NCBI RefSeq assembly: GCF_003208175.1
Contig: NZ_QKMR01000011.1
Span: 84,127 to 148,126, forward strand
Direction: 5' to 3'
DNA: 64,000 nt
Origin: Ruminiclostridium sufflavum DSM 19573
Lineage (GTDB): Bacteria > Bacillota > Clostridia > Acetivibrionales > DSM-1351
Within the stretch, counting starts at the first letter, position 1, and the number at the start of each line of letters is the position of its first letter. Below the pieces are notes generated by a model. It had not been told where the DNA came from and ran no database searches. It saw only the letters and a list, made by a program, of their open reading frames with translations. Shown here one piece after another: positions 46,877 to 56,523 of the stretch. Made by a program: the position numbers and the translations under genes.

Positions 46877-48310
46877 ATGAGTGAAAAAAAGTCACAGGCA
46901 GAGGTGCTTAAAGAAAAATTGTCCTACGAGGTTAAAAATGCTTGGGAGCAATGTGATGAAGTCCAGATAAAAAAGGCATTTGATTTGTGTGAAGGCTATA
47001 AGGAATATCTGGATAAAGGGAAAACTGAAAGAGAGTTTTCGGCATTAGTTGAAAGAAAATTAAGAAAAGCCGGTTATCAGAATTTGCAGGAATTACTGAA
47101 TAAAGGAAAGAAATTAAAGAAAGGAGACAAGGTTTACCATGTAAATAAGAAAAAGTCCGTTGCTTTTGCAATAATCGGGGAAAAGCCTTTGTCAGAAGGA
47201 ATAAACATGGTGGGGGCTCATATTGACTCTCCAAGAATCGATATAAAGCAGAATCCCCTTTATGAGGATTCGGGGCTTGTATTGATGAAAACTCACTATT
47301 ACGGAGGAATAAAAAAATATCAGTGGGTTACTATTCCGTTTTCATTACACGGAGTTGTTGTAAAGACAGACGGAACAAGTATAGATATATGTATTGGAGA
47401 GGATGACGGAGACCCTGTGTTTACAATCACCGATTTACTTCCTCATCTCGCTCAGCAGCAGATGCAGAAAAAAGCAACAGAGGTTATAAGCGGCGAGGAT
47501 ATGAATCTTTTGCTTGGGTCACAGCCGTATAACGATAAGAAAGTAAAGGATAAAATCAAATTAAATATTTTAAAAATTTTAAATGATAAATATGGTATTG
47601 TGGAGGAGGACTTTCTTTCAGCTGAGCTTGAAGCAGTGCCGAACTTCAAGGCCAGAGATATAGGTCTGGACAGAAGCATGATTGGTGCTTACGGGCAGGA
47701 CGACAGAGTATGCTCATTTACCTGTGTAAAGGCTATGCTTGACATACAGCTTTCGGGGAAAACAGCATTGTGTATTCTTACAGACAAGGAAGAGGTCGGA
47801 AGTATGGGAAATACAGGAGCTCAGTCAAATTTTCTGAAGAGCTTTATTTCCAAAATAATATATTTGACAAATGAGAGCTACTCTGATGTTCTGATTAATA
47901 TTTGCCTTGAAAATTCAAGTATGCTTTCAGCTGATGTAAATTCAGGAGTCGATCCAAGCTATGCTGATGTTAATGACAAGATGAATGCCTCCTTTATGGG
48001 AAATGGTGTTGTAGTACAGAAATACACCGGTTCAAGAGGAAAGTATGATGCCAGTGATGCAAATGCAGAATATATGGGTACCATAAGAAGGCTGTTTAAT
48101 GAAAAAAATATTGTCTGGCAGACAGCAGAGCTTGGAAAGGTGGATCAGGGAGGCGGAGGAACAATAGCACAGCATGTTGCAAACCTTGGCGTTGATGTGC
48201 TTGACTGCGGAGTACCAATACTGTCAATGCACTCTCCGATGGAGGTAACAAGTAAAATTGACGTTTATATGTGCTACAGTGCTATGAAGGCTTTTCTTGA
48301 AAGCAAATAA
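46877..48310 (+). CDS. M18-family aminopeptidase
   Basis: A 477-residue zinc aminopeptidase of the aspartyl aminopeptidase/aminopeptidase I group. Metal and active-site segments are VGAHIDSPR (near 112), DDRVCSF (near 278), DKEEVGSMGNTG (near 312, catalytic Glu-Glu) and the C-terminal CGVPILSMHSPME. It likely removes acidic or neutral N-terminal residues in the cytoplasm, as there is no signal peptide. Start ATG follows GAGAGG. A palindrome upstream may regulate it. Confidence 0.92.
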   Translation: MSEKKSQAEVLKEKLSYEVKNAWEQCDEVQIKKAFDLCEGYKEYLDKGKTEREFSALVERKLRKAGYQNLQELLNKGKKLKKGDKVYHVNKKKSVAFAIIGEKPLSEGINMVGAHIDSPRIDIKQNPLYEDSGLVLMKTHYYGGIKKYQWVTIPFSLHGVVVKTDGTSIDICIGEDDGDPVFTITDLLPHLAQQQMQKKATEVISGEDMNLLLGSQPYNDKKVKDKIKLNILKILNDKYGIVEEDFLSAELEAVPNFKARDIGLDRSMIGAYGQDDRVCSFTCVKAMLDIQLSGKTALCILTDKEEVGSMGNTGAQSNFLKSFISKIIYLTNESYSDVLINICLENSSMLSADVNSGVDPSYADVNDKMNASFMGNGVVVQKYTGSRGKYDASDANAEYMGTIRRLFNEKNIVWQTAELGKVDQGGGGTIAQHVANLGVDVLDCGVPILSMHSPMEVTSKIDVYMCYSAMKAFLESK

Positions 48311-48373
48311 ACATAAGCATAAGCTTGAATAAGGAAATAATTGAAAAAGACCGGCATAATAAGGAGCAGATAG

Positions 48374-49231
48374 ATGATAAGATTCGGACCGTCAGGAAAT
48401 TCGGACAGCTTTTATGAACAGGGCTTTAAAAGCTCGCTGCAAATGCCTGCATGGCTTGCTGCCATGGGGCTCAATGCATATGAATACTCATGCACGAAGG
48501 GCGTAAATATTAGCGAAAAAACTGCTGGGGCAATCGGGAAAGAGGCTGAAAGAAACGGCATATTTTTAAGCATTCATGCTCCTTATTATATAAGCATGGC
48601 AAGTGAGGAGCCGGATAAAAGGGAGAAATCCAAAAGATATATTTTAGATACACTTACGGCAGCAAAATGGATGAATGCAAAACGTGTAGTTGTACATTGC
48701 GGTTCATACAGCAAGGTGGATAAAGGCTGGGCAATTGCAACTGCAAAGCAGGTTCTTAAAGAAACTATTGAGCTGGCGGATGCAGCAGGCTTGGGGAATA
48801 TTATTGTTTGCCCCGAGGTGCTGGGAAAGCAGAATCAAATTGGAACACTTGAGGAAATACTGGATTTGTGCCTGATTGATGAAAGAATCATTCCCACAAT
48901 AGATTTTGGGCATATACATGCGAGAGGTCTTGGAAGTCTTACCTCTGAACAGGCTTTTGAAAGTATTATTGATACAATTGAAAAATATATCGGAGCTGCA
49001 AGAACAAAGCAGCTCCACTGTCATTTCAGCAGAATAGAATATACAAAGGGCGGAGAAAAAAAACACTGGAATTTTGAGGATAAGCAGTTTGGCCCGGATT
49101 TTGAGCAATTGGCTCCGGTGCTTGTAAGGAAAAGAATAGAACCTGTCATAATCTGTGAATCCAGAGGCAAAATGGCCGAGGATGCACTTGAAATGAAAAG
49201 AATTTATGAGAGCATAAAGAACGGACTGTAA
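48374..49231 (+). CDS. AP endonuclease family 2 (endonuclease IV-like) TIM-barrel protein
   Basis: A 285-residue TIM-barrel protein. Segments that would carry the three zinc ions of endonuclease IV are present: SIHAPY near residue 70, VHCGSY near 109, CPEVLGK near 152, TIDFGHIHARG near 180, CHFSRIEY near 217 and ICESRG near 260. It either cuts DNA at abasic sites or acts on a sugar like its isomerase relatives. The preserved ligands favour a metal-dependent nuclease. It is preceded by the M18 gene and followed by aroQ and a peptidase gene on the same strand. Confidence 0.82.
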   Translation: MIRFGPSGNSDSFYEQGFKSSLQMPAWLAAMGLNAYEYSCTKGVNISEKTAGAIGKEAERNGIFLSIHAPYYISMASEEPDKREKSKRYILDTLTAAKWMNAKRVVVHCGSYSKVDKGWAIATAKQVLKETIELADAAGLGNIIVCPEVLGKQNQIGTLEEILDLCLIDERIIPTIDFGHIHARGLGSLTSEQAFESIIDTIEKYIGAARTKQLHCHFSRIEYTKGGEKKHWNFEDKQFGPDFEQLAPVLVRKRIEPVIICESRGKMAEDALEMKRIYESIKNGL

Positions 49232-49272
49232 TATAAAATGCAGATATGCAGGAAAGGGCCAAGGTGGCATGT

Positions 49273-49737
49273 ATGAATAAGATTTTGGTAATAAACGGCC
49301 CCAATTTGAATCTTCTGGGGATCAGAGAAAAAAATATTTATGGGAGCGAATCACTTCTTGATATAGCGAAAGCGGTTGAAGTTACATCTGAAGCACTTGG
49401 GCTGGAAACAGATTTTGTACAATCCAACCACGAGGGAGAAATCATTGATAAGCTGCAGGCCGCCAGAGGTGAGTACGATGTTGTTATAATTAATGCTGCG
49501 GCTTACACCCATTACAGCATAGCAATAAGAGATGCAATAAAGGCAGTTGAAATTCCCTCAATAGAAATACACCTGTCAAATATACATAGCAGAGAAGAAT
49601 TCAGACATACATCTGTTATAGCACCGGTTTGCGTCGGTCAGATATGCGGCTTCGGCAAAATGAGCTATATTCTTGCCTTGCATGCAGCGGCTGATTTGCA
49701 AAAAAGAAAACAGGATTCAGGTAATACTGTGTGTTAG
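49273..49737 (+). CDS. aroQ: 3-dehydroquinate dehydratase, type II
   Basis: Third step of the shikimate pathway. 154 residues, usual length. Motifs are INGPNLNLLG at the N-terminus, the catalytic-loop Tyr in IYGSESL, NAAAYTHYSIAIRDA and EIHLSNIHSREEFRH with the catalytic His. An upstream in-frame ATG at 49246 exists, but AAGGTGG five bases before ATG 49273 decides the start. It is followed by an M24 peptidase gene. Confidence 0.95.
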   Translation: MNKILVINGPNLNLLGIREKNIYGSESLLDIAKAVEVTSEALGLETDFVQSNHEGEIIDKLQAARGEYDVVIINAAAYTHYSIAIRDAIKAVEIPSIEIHLSNIHSREEFRHTSVIAPVCVGQICGFGKMSYILALHAAADLQKRKQDSGNTVC

Positions 49738-49774
49738 CTGTTATACATTAAATCAAATTATAGGAGGCAGGAAA

Positions 49775-50860
49775 ATGTTTAATGTAAAAAATCTTTCGAA
49801 CCGCTTGAATACATTCAGAAGCAAAATGAAGGATTTAAAAATCGATGGTGCTATTGTAACAAAAATCGAAAACTATATGTACCTGTCGGGTTTTACAGGT
49901 ACCTCCGCGAACCTGTTGATTACCGGTAAAAAAGCATATTTATTGACAGACTTCAGATATATTGAGCAGTCTTCAAAGCAGGCGCCATTATTTGAAATAG
50001 TTCAGCATAAGCCTGATATAATTGATACAATTAATGAGATAGTGAAGTCAGAGGGCATAATCAAGCTGGGCTTTGAGGAGCTTAACGTAAGCTTTGCCCA
50101 GTACCGGCAATACACAGACAAAATTAATGGCGTGGAATTCCATGGTATGGGAAGCCTTATAGATGACTTGAGAATTATAAAGGATGAGCAGGAAATAGAA
50201 ATAATCAGCAAAGCAGTTGAGATAGCAGATGCGGCCTTTACTCATGTCCTGTCTGTGATAAGACCGGGAATAACAGAGCTGGATGTGGCAGCTGAGCTTG
50301 AATACAAAATGAAGAAGCTGGGAGCCTCGGGTGCATCCTTTGAAACAATTGTAGCCTCCGGTCTCAGATCTTCAATGCCTCACGGGACAGCATCAGGGAA
50401 AAGGCTGGAGCCGGGTGATGCAATAACAATGGATTTTGGTGCAATGTACAACCATTATTGTTCTGACATGACCAGAACAGTATTCTTAGGTCAGCCGGAA
50501 AAAGAAATGAAAGATATATACAGTATAGTGTTAAATGCACAGCTGACATCGGAAAAGGGTGCAAAGAGAGGCCGAACGGGAAGTGAGGTTGATAAAATAG
50601 CCAGAGACATAATTTATGGAAACGGCTATGAAGGAAAATTCGGACATGGATTAGGTCACGGGGTAGGCTTGGAAATCCATGAAAGCCCAAGGCTTTCAAC
50701 AGGCGGCGGCAGAAGGCTGGAAAACAACATGACGGTTACAATTGAGCCCGGAATATATGTTGAAGGACTGGGAGGCGTAAGGATAGAAGATACTATAATT
50801 ATTAAGGACGATAGCCCTGTAGTATTGACAAAGTCTCCAAAAGAATTGATAATATTATAG
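49775..50860 (+). CDS. Xaa-Pro aminopeptidase (M24 family)
   Basis: A 361-residue metallopeptidase that removes an N-terminal residue before proline. A creatinase-like N-domain spans 1-130. The pita-bread catalytic domain has metal ligands in DFGAMYNHYCSDMTR, GHGLGHGVGLEIHE, TIEPGIY and VRIED. The frame is open from 49673 inside aroQ, but GGAGG before ATG 49775 is decisive. The order aroQ - M24 peptidase - efp is common in Firmicutes. Confidence 0.94.
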   Translation: MFNVKNLSNRLNTFRSKMKDLKIDGAIVTKIENYMYLSGFTGTSANLLITGKKAYLLTDFRYIEQSSKQAPLFEIVQHKPDIIDTINEIVKSEGIIKLGFEELNVSFAQYRQYTDKINGVEFHGMGSLIDDLRIIKDEQEIEIISKAVEIADAAFTHVLSVIRPGITELDVAAELEYKMKKLGASGASFETIVASGLRSSMPHGTASGKRLEPGDAITMDFGAMYNHYCSDMTRTVFLGQPEKEMKDIYSIVLNAQLTSEKGAKRGRTGSEVDKIARDIIYGNGYEGKFGHGLGHGVGLEIHESPRLSTGGGRRLENNMTVTIEPGIYVEGLGGVRIEDTIIIKDDSPVVLTKSPKELIIL

Positions 50861-51060
50861 TTATGTGGCAATAATTGCATGAGTATTGGTTTGTTTTAAT
50901 AGGAAACATAAAAAAATATGAAAAAACGTATAATATTGAAAATTTTCCTTGCCTTAAAGACAAATATAATTTAATATAAACTAAGATGCAGCTAATGCAA
51001 AATGGTTTTTTTATGCAATTAATTAAGACATTGAATGTATATTTATTACGGAGGTATAGT

Positions 51061-51624
51061 ATGATAGTAGCTGGTGATTTTAAAAATGGTGTAACGTTTG
51101 AGTATGATAATAACATATTTCAAGTAGTGGAATTCCAACACGTTAAGCCTGGTAAAGGAGCAGCTTTTGTAAGATGTAAGCTCAAGAACATTGTTACTGG
51201 AGCTACAGTTGAAAGAACTTTTAATCCGACTGACAAAATGCCGAAGGCTCATATTGATAGAAAAGATATGCAGTACCTGTACAAGGATGAGGATCTCTAT
51301 TATTTCATGGATGTTCAGTCATATGAACAGATTCCAATAAATAAGGAAACAATCGGAGACACACTTGCTCTTGTAAAGGAAAATGAAATAGTCAGAATTC
51401 TTTCACACAAGGGAAATGTTTTCGGCATCGAGCCGCCTACATTTGTTGAGCTGGAAGTTACCGAGACTGATCCGGGCTTCAAGGGAGATACAACCACAGG
51501 AGCAACAAAGCCTGCGACTGTTGAAACAGGCTATGTTATAAAGGTTCCGTTATTTGTAAATATCGGAGATGTAATCAGAATTGATACAAGAACAAATGAT
51601 TACATGGAAAGAGTAACAAAATAA
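51061..51624 (+). CDS. efp: Translation elongation factor P
   Basis: A 187-residue factor that rescues ribosomes stalled at consecutive prolines. Three beta-barrel domains. The tip loop of domain I reads [11 protein letters not shown] with K32 at the functional position. The C-terminal signature is [17 protein letters not shown]. The frame runs further upstream to 50986, but ACGGAGGT before ATG 51061 fixes the start. It is separated from the M24 gene by 200 AT-rich bases that probably hold its promoter. Confidence 0.97.
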   Translation: MIVAGDFKNGVTFEYDNNIFQVVEFQHVKPGKGAAFVRCKLKNIVTGATVERTFNPTDKMPKAHIDRKDMQYLYKDEDLYYFMDVQSYEQIPINKETIGDTLALVKENEIVRILSHKGNVFGIEPPTFVELEVTETDPGFKGDTTTGATKPATVETGYVIKVPLFVNIGDVIRIDTRTNDYMERVTK

Positions 51625-51661
51625 TAAAATACCAATTAATTGGTAACGAGGAGGTAGGATT

Positions 51662-52087
51662 ATGAGCTATATTAGCGAAAGAGTAGCTTTCATCAAGGGT
51701 TTGGCAGAGGGAATGAAAATAGATGATTCAACAAATGAGGGCAAGCTGTTGAATGCTATTGTTGACGTTTTGGACGATATTGCTCTTGCCATCGAGGATA
51801 TTGAAGAAATTCAGGATGAAGTCAGCGAACAGGTTGATGGTATTGACGAGGATCTTGCCGAACTTGAAAAGGTAGTATATGATCAGGATGATGAGCTGGA
51901 ATTTGAAGAAATTGAATGCCCATACTGCAGTGAAGTAATTGAAGTGGATTTAGACATGATTGATGAAGACGCTGAAACGATAGAGTGCCCTCATTGCCAC
52001 GAAAAGATTGAGCTGGAATGGGATTGTGACTGTGATGATGATTGCGGCTGCGGCTGTGATTGTGAACACGATCATGCTGACGAGTAA
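51662..52087 (+). CDS. efp-linked acidic zinc-ribbon protein with Cys/His tail (CD1247 N-terminal-domain type)
   Basis: A 141-residue, very acidic protein. The N-terminal ~75 residues form a helical region (YISERVAFIKGLAEGMKI) that I recognise, without certainty, as the clostridial family named after CD1247 of C. difficile. A zinc ribbon follows, with C86/C89 (CPYC) and C109/C112 (CPHC). The tail holds C122, C124, C128, C130, C132, C134, H136 and H138. Start ATG has GAGGAGGT. It lies 37 bases after efp and before a terminator, so they are co-transcribed. The function is unknown; metal binding is inferred from the residues. Confidence 0.8.
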   Translation: MSYISERVAFIKGLAEGMKIDDSTNEGKLLNAIVDVLDDIALAIEDIEEIQDEVSEQVDGIDEDLAELEKVVYDQDDELEFEEIECPYCSEVIEVDLDMIDEDAETIECPHCHEKIELEWDCDCDDDCGCGCDCEHDHADE

Positions 52088-52108
52088 TTTTTAAAATTTC
52101 TATACCTT

Positions 52109-52147
52109 AAAAAGCTGTTGACATTTATTTGTCAGCAGTTTTTTTAT
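52109..52147 (+). terminator. Terminator of efp operon
   Basis: AAAAAGCTGTTGACA pairs with TGTCAGCAG plus TTTTTTT, with a short ATTTAT loop. Confidence 0.85.
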
Positions 52148-52233
52148 TAAACAAATTTACAATGCCTGGAACAAATGATAAAATGTAAATATATAGAATT
52201 AAATTAAATTATATGTAGAATAATATTTTAAAT

Positions 52234-52278
52234 GGTAAGTCAGTTATTATCGGCTAAGAGCTGATATCATTGACCTTA
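52234..52278. repeat. Dispersed palindromic element, copy I (short, degenerate)
   Basis: AAGTCAGTTATTATCGGC matches the left end with a few changes, and CATTGACCTTA resembles the right terminus. About 44 bases, before the 7TM kinase gene. Confidence 0.5.
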
Positions 52279-52321
52279 TAAATAAAATTTTACGTTTATA
52301 TGCTTACAGGGAGATATTATA

Positions 52322-54253
52322 TTGTTTTCTGAATCAGACAAAGAGTATTCCTTTGCTGGAATGGGGAAAAGGCTTGTAGATATTGTTATAATTGCATTTG
52401 TTATGTTTGCCTCAGCCGCAGTTTTTTTGTTTTTTGGATATCAGAATTCAGAGCCTGAAAAGCAGCCTCAGGCGGTTAACGGAATAATAGATTTATCAGC
52501 CTGGGACTTTAAAAGATATGGACCGGTAAAGCTTGACGGTCAATGGGAATTATATTGGAATAAGCTTCTGAATCCTGACCGATTAGGAAAAGGGAGTCCT
52601 TATGGGAAGCCTCTTTTTGTTCAGGTGCCCGGATTATGGAAAAATATAAAAACCGTTGATAATATAAAAAATGAAGGCTTTGCTACATACAGGCTATTGG
52701 TCAGGACAGGCGGCATACACGAAAGTATGGCAATAAATATTAAGTTTTTGATATCCTCCTGCAGAATATGGATTGGGGACAGGGTTGTCTATGAGGCAGG
52801 ACATACAGGGACAAATGCCGGTGATTTCAGAGGTGGCTTCAATCCTCAAATAATAGATATCCAGCCGGACAATAAGGATTTTTACGTTACTGTACAGATT
52901 TCAAACTATGGATATGCCAATGGCGGCTTTGCGGCAAATATTGAGCTTGGAGATACAATAATGCTGGTCAGCCGGAAGAATATCCGCTCCTTCGGAGATA
53001 TGTTTCTTTTTGGCTGTATCATGATTATGGCGCTCTATCATTTGACCCTGTTTATCCTTAGAAAAAAAGAGATATATACTTTGTACTTTGGCATAATGTG
53101 CCTGCTTATTTCAGTCAGAACACTTCTGATGGGCGAAATGCTTCTCTATAATTTTATGCCGGATATACCGCTTTATTTCTTACTAAAGGTATCAGGAGTA
53201 ATTTTCCCTTTAATATTACCCTGTTTTGTTATGTTTACACATTCGTTTTTCCCCGAGGACACACCGGTGTGGTTTGTAAGAGTATCTCAGGCAACCGGAC
53301 TGCTGTTTACGCTAATTACAATGGTTTTGCAAAATGATGCAAGGCACTTTTTCCTCTTTCCCTTTCAGGTATGCAGTATACTTGTAGTAATTCTGTTGCT
53401 TGCTATACTCACAAAAGCTTCATATATGAGAAGAGACGGAGCCTTGGTTTTTTTAATTGCAACAGCAGCAATAACCCTTATAATCTTAAACGATATTTTT
53501 AACGGCTACGGCATTCTGAAAACCGGATATTACATCCCCTTGGGCCAGCTGCTATTCATTTTTGTACAATCCTTTATGCTTTTCAGAAAGCTTGTAAGTC
53601 AGGAGGAATTGATTCTAAAGTCAGAATTGAGGATGCTTCAGGCGCAGATTAAGCCTCATTTTCTGTTTAATGCGCTAAATACAATAATTAGCGTAAGCAG
53701 AACCTCCTCCGAAAAAGCAGTAGAACTTCTTCTGTACCTGAGTGACTATCTCAGATGCGGGTTCAGCTTTAAAAATGATGAGGAATTTGTGGATTTTGAA
53801 ACAGAAATGCTTCACGTAAAATCATATCTGGAAATTGAAAAGGCACGCTTTTCGGATAAATTAAAGGTAATAATTGATGTCGGAAGTGATATAGCTTGTA
53901 AGGTGCCTGCGTGTATTATTCAGCCTATTGTGGAAAATGCAGTCCTGCATGGCATACTGCCACGTAAAGCCGGAGGTACGGTTAAGCTTTCTGCTAAACA
54001 AAGAGACAATATGCTTTTCATATCAGTAGAAGATGACGGAGTTGGGATGACAGAAGAAAAATTGAATTCAATACTGGGTGAAGCACAAAAGAGCTCCGGC
54101 ATAGGTCTGAAAAATGTAAAAAACCGTATTCAAAAAATTTACAAACGGAAAATAGAAATTCAAAGCACTGAAGAAAAAGGAACTGTTGTCAGGATAACGC
54201 TTCCATTAGGCAGAAGGAGGGCTGAAGGGCGTGAGAGCAATACTTGTAGATGA
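52322..54253 (+). CDS. 7TM-DISM sensor histidine kinase of the LytS type
   Basis: A 643-residue membrane kinase. One membrane segment is near 18-40. A jelly-roll-like outer sensor domain (7TMR-DISMED2 kind, about 60-215, with LDGQWELYWNKLL) is followed by a seven-segment membrane domain (about 222-425). The His_kinase domain has H446 in LQAQIKPHFLFNAL, and the HATPase domain has QPIVENAVLHGILP and GIGLKNVKNR. Start is TTG after GGGAG. Such outer domains bind carbohydrate or other small ligands in relatives. It overlaps the LytTR regulator gene by 23 bases. Confidence 0.9.
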   Translation: MFSESDKEYSFAGMGKRLVDIVIIAFVMFASAAVFLFFGYQNSEPEKQPQAVNGIIDLSAWDFKRYGPVKLDGQWELYWNKLLNPDRLGKGSPYGKPLFVQVPGLWKNIKTVDNIKNEGFATYRLLVRTGGIHESMAINIKFLISSCRIWIGDRVVYEAGHTGTNAGDFRGGFNPQIIDIQPDNKDFYVTVQISNYGYANGGFAANIELGDTIMLVSRKNIRSFGDMFLFGCIMIMALYHLTLFILRKKEIYTLYFGIMCLLISVRTLLMGEMLLYNFMPDIPLYFLLKVSGVIFPLILPCFVMFTHSFFPEDTPVWFVRVSQATGLLFTLITMVLQNDARHFFLFPFQVCSILVVILLLAILTKASYMRRDGALVFLIATAAITLIILNDIFNGYGILKTGYYIPLGQLLFIFVQSFMLFRKLVSQEELILKSELRMLQAQIKPHFLFNALNTIISVSRTSSEKAVELLLYLSDYLRCGFSFKNDEEFVDFETEMLHVKSYLEIEKARFSDKLKVIIDVGSDIACKVPACIIQPIVENAVLHGILPRKAGGTVKLSAKQRDNMLFISVEDDGVGMTEEKLNSILGEAQKSSGIGLKNVKNRIQKIYKRKIEIQSTEEKGTVVRITLPLGRRRAEGRESNTCR

Positions 54254-54989
54254 TGAAAAGGCGGCTCTGGATAATCTTTGCTTCTATCTTTCAAAGTTTG
54301 AGGATATTAAAATAAAAGGAATGTATCAGGATCCGGCCGAAGCATTGCCGCGGATTGTCAAGGAAAAGCCGGATGTGGTTTTTCTTGATATTTCAATGCC
54401 TGAAATGAGCGGTATGCAGGCAGCCGCAGAAATATTAAAGCTTGAAGAGGGGATAAAAATTGTTTTTGCTACGGCATACGATGAATATGCTATAAAGGCT
54501 TTTGAACTCAATGCCATTGATTACCTCCTGAAGCCGTTTTCCCAGCAAAGGATTGAATTGGCAGTGAACAGGGTAAAGAAGCTGCTTTCGGAACAGAACA
54601 AAGATAATTTTATCAGGGAAAGGCAAGTGATACAGTTTGAAGCAAGCAAGAAGGAGCTTATTAAGATTCCTTTATGGAAAAATGACAGGATTTTTTTATG
54701 TGCTCCGCCTGATATATGCTATATCTCCTCTGAAGAAGGAGGTGTTAATATTTATACAATCAGCGGAGGGGTCTACAGAAGTAAGGATACCTTGAGCTAT
54801 TTTGAAAGGATGCTGGACAGCAGAAGATTTTTCAGATGCCATAAAAGCTTTATCATAAATATGATGAAAATTAATGAGGTCATACCATGGTTTAACAATA
54901 CATATGTATTGAAAATGGAAGGCTCCGAGGAAGAGGTTCCTGTAAGCAGAAATTATATAAAGGGGTTTAAAAGCCTTTTTGATTTATAA
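54231..54989 (+). CDS. Response regulator, LytTR DNA-binding type
   Basis: A 252-residue regulator. The receiver has the VDDEK pair, D53 in VVFLDISMPEMSG and K in YLLKPFSQ. A linker and a LytTR DNA-binding domain follow (about 150-250, with YRSKDTLSYFERML and FRCHKSFIINMMKI). Start is GTG with AAGGAGGG, inside the kinase 3' end. It is the clear partner of the kinase at 52322-54253. LytTR sites in the window were not searched systematically. Confidence 0.93.
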   Translation: MRAILVDDEKAALDNLCFYLSKFEDIKIKGMYQDPAEALPRIVKEKPDVVFLDISMPEMSGMQAAAEILKLEEGIKIVFATAYDEYAIKAFELNAIDYLLKPFSQQRIELAVNRVKKLLSEQNKDNFIRERQVIQFEASKKELIKIPLWKNDRIFLCAPPDICYISSEEGGVNIYTISGGVYRSKDTLSYFERMLDSRRFFRCHKSFIINMMKINEVIPWFNNTYVLKMEGSEEEVPVSRNYIKGFKSLFDL

Positions 54990-55031
54990 TTTATTTTGGC
55001 CTTAAAATTTTTAAAAAGGGGTGTTAAAGAA

Positions 55032-55721
55032 TTGAACGGATATGTAAGTTTGATTAAGTTTTGTAATTTTGCTTTAAAGATGCGTCCGTCTTTTATCGGG
55101 AATACCGAGAAAATTGAAAAGGTGGAGGTGGTAATTTGTACAGAAGAACCGGATAAGGATATCAGCTTTACCTTGTCTGATAAAATCCAGAATATCGCCG
55201 TTCCTAAGGAGGGAGAGCCAAAAACCGTAACAGGCAAGATGTATCTTGATTTGAGCAGGGAAAAAATAATTTTTGAAGGGCTTTACAGGATAGGGGAGGA
55301 TAGAAACACTTTCTGGCTTGAGATTGATCCCGACTCAAGCTGTTTGATAAAGCAGACTGAAAGCAGTATTGACCCGTTTCCGAGTACTATGCCTTTTGGC
55401 TGTGAGGACTATCCTCTATCGATAGGTGCGGTAGCCTTTAACATATCCTCTGCCGCTCCGGATGCTGCGATCAGGAACGGAAAACCGCAGGCGGTTGCAA
55501 GGCTGAAGGGACTGACAGGTGAGATGTATCTGCATACAATACTGAGTGAAAACAACAGGGAAATCAGAGGTATCAATACATGCGTAGGAGGGGAGAAATC
55601 CGGCTTTGTCGGAAATGTAGGCCTTTTCCGAAACAAGGCATTTATTGATGGGGAAGTGCTTGAAGAGGGCGTAAGCAATTGCTATATTTATACTGAATTG
55701 GGAGAGAGCTTTCTTGATTGA
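55032..55721 (+). CDS. Orphan protein linked to the LytTR two-component system
   Basis: A 229-residue protein of mixed alpha/beta composition without signal peptide or membrane segments. No family was recognised. Glycine-bearing beta-like stretches (GEMYLHTILSENNREIRG, GGEKSGFVGNVGLF) suggest a beta-rich fold. An in-frame TTG at 54996 exists, but TTG 55032 has AAAAAGGGG before it at a usable distance. It follows the response regulator by 42 bases with no terminator between, so it is likely in the same operon. A strong bidirectional hairpin follows. Confidence 0.65.
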   Translation: MNGYVSLIKFCNFALKMRPSFIGNTEKIEKVEVVICTEEPDKDISFTLSDKIQNIAVPKEGEPKTVTGKMYLDLSREKIIFEGLYRIGEDRNTFWLEIDPDSSCLIKQTESSIDPFPSTMPFGCEDYPLSIGAVAFNISSAAPDAAIRNGKPQAVARLKGLTGEMYLHTILSENNREIRGINTCVGGEKSGFVGNVGLFRNKAFIDGEVLEEGVSNCYIYTELGESFLD

Positions 55722-55761
55722 TAAGTATTCAAGCACATACAGCCAGTTTGGAAACCTGACA

Positions 55762-55807
55762 AAGCCTATAACAATGAATATATTGAGCTTTTCATTGTTA
55801 TAGGCTT
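55762..55807. terminator. Bidirectional terminator
   Basis: AAGCCTATAACAATGAA (55762-55778) and its perfect complement (55791-55807), a 17-bp stem, between convergent genes. Confidence 0.85.
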
Positions 55808-55838
55808 GTACTTATGTAAACCTGTGTAGGACAGTGCC

Positions 55839-56351
55839 TTATTCTACAGGCTTGAACCCGCCCGGATAAGCACTTCCGTCAGGTGACATCGCGGAGGAGC
55901 TTGAGGGATTTGTTACTACAAAGTCCTTTGTAACTCCGTTAACCACCAATCTTATTACTTCATAGCATATAAATACGCTGTTGATATCATAGTCATTGCC
56001 TTGAATCATAAAGGATAGATCGTAGTTCAGATTTACTTTATGCGAGTCTTCAAAGGTTTTTTTCAATTCATCATGTGACTTGTCTTGTCTGTAGGAAACA
56101 AACCAATAGTTGGCAGACTCACTTTCCTTGAGATTGTATACCTCATAAACGGCTTTGTAATCATAAGCCTCAAGTGTTCCCTTAATTGTTCCCTTAACCC
56201 ATGTTCCGGAGCCATGGACAGTAAGACCGAAATTATTGACGGCTTTGTTTCCCTGATAGCATTCAATTTTGTCATGCTCACCTGAGTCCAGCAAGATTGC
56301 ATCTACGGTTTTATCCACCGGCACTATCAACTTTAATCTTTGTACAAACAT
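55839..56351 (-). CDS. Orphan protein, unknown function
   Basis: A 170-residue soluble protein with beta-rich sequence. It has no signal peptide and no clear family. The last ~25 residues are Ser/Pro/Gly-rich (PSSSSAMSPDGSAYPGGF) and probably disordered. The start ATG at 56351 follows AGGAGG by eight bases. It lies 170 bases beyond the stop of another orphan gene on the same strand. The middle (YKAVYEVYNLKESESANYW) and the phrase SVFICYEVIRLVVNGV suggest a beta-sandwich. Confidence 0.6.
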   Translation of the reverse strand: MFVQRLKLIVPVDKTVDAILLDSGEHDKIECYQGNKAVNNFGLTVHGSGTWVKGTIKGTLEAYDYKAVYEVYNLKESESANYWFVSYRQDKSHDELKKTFEDSHKVNLNYDLSFMIQGNDYDINSVFICYEVIRLVVNGVTKDFVVTNPSSSSAMSPDGSAYPGGFKPVE

Positions 56352-56523
56352 AATCAATTCCTCCTGATATTAAAAATTTTGAGTTCATCAATGATTACAT
56401 TATACAAAGCTATTGAAAAGCTGAGTGCTTTTTGGAGTAAGATGCAATAAATTAACAATGAAATGCAAAAAAAGAGGTGTGAAGTGCAAATATTGTAACC
56501 GGTGTATAAGTTTTACAGCGTTA

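Noticed and set aside
49673..49774. N-terminal extension of the M24 peptidase into aroQ
   Set aside because: The strong ribosome site before ATG 49775 and normal family length rule it out.
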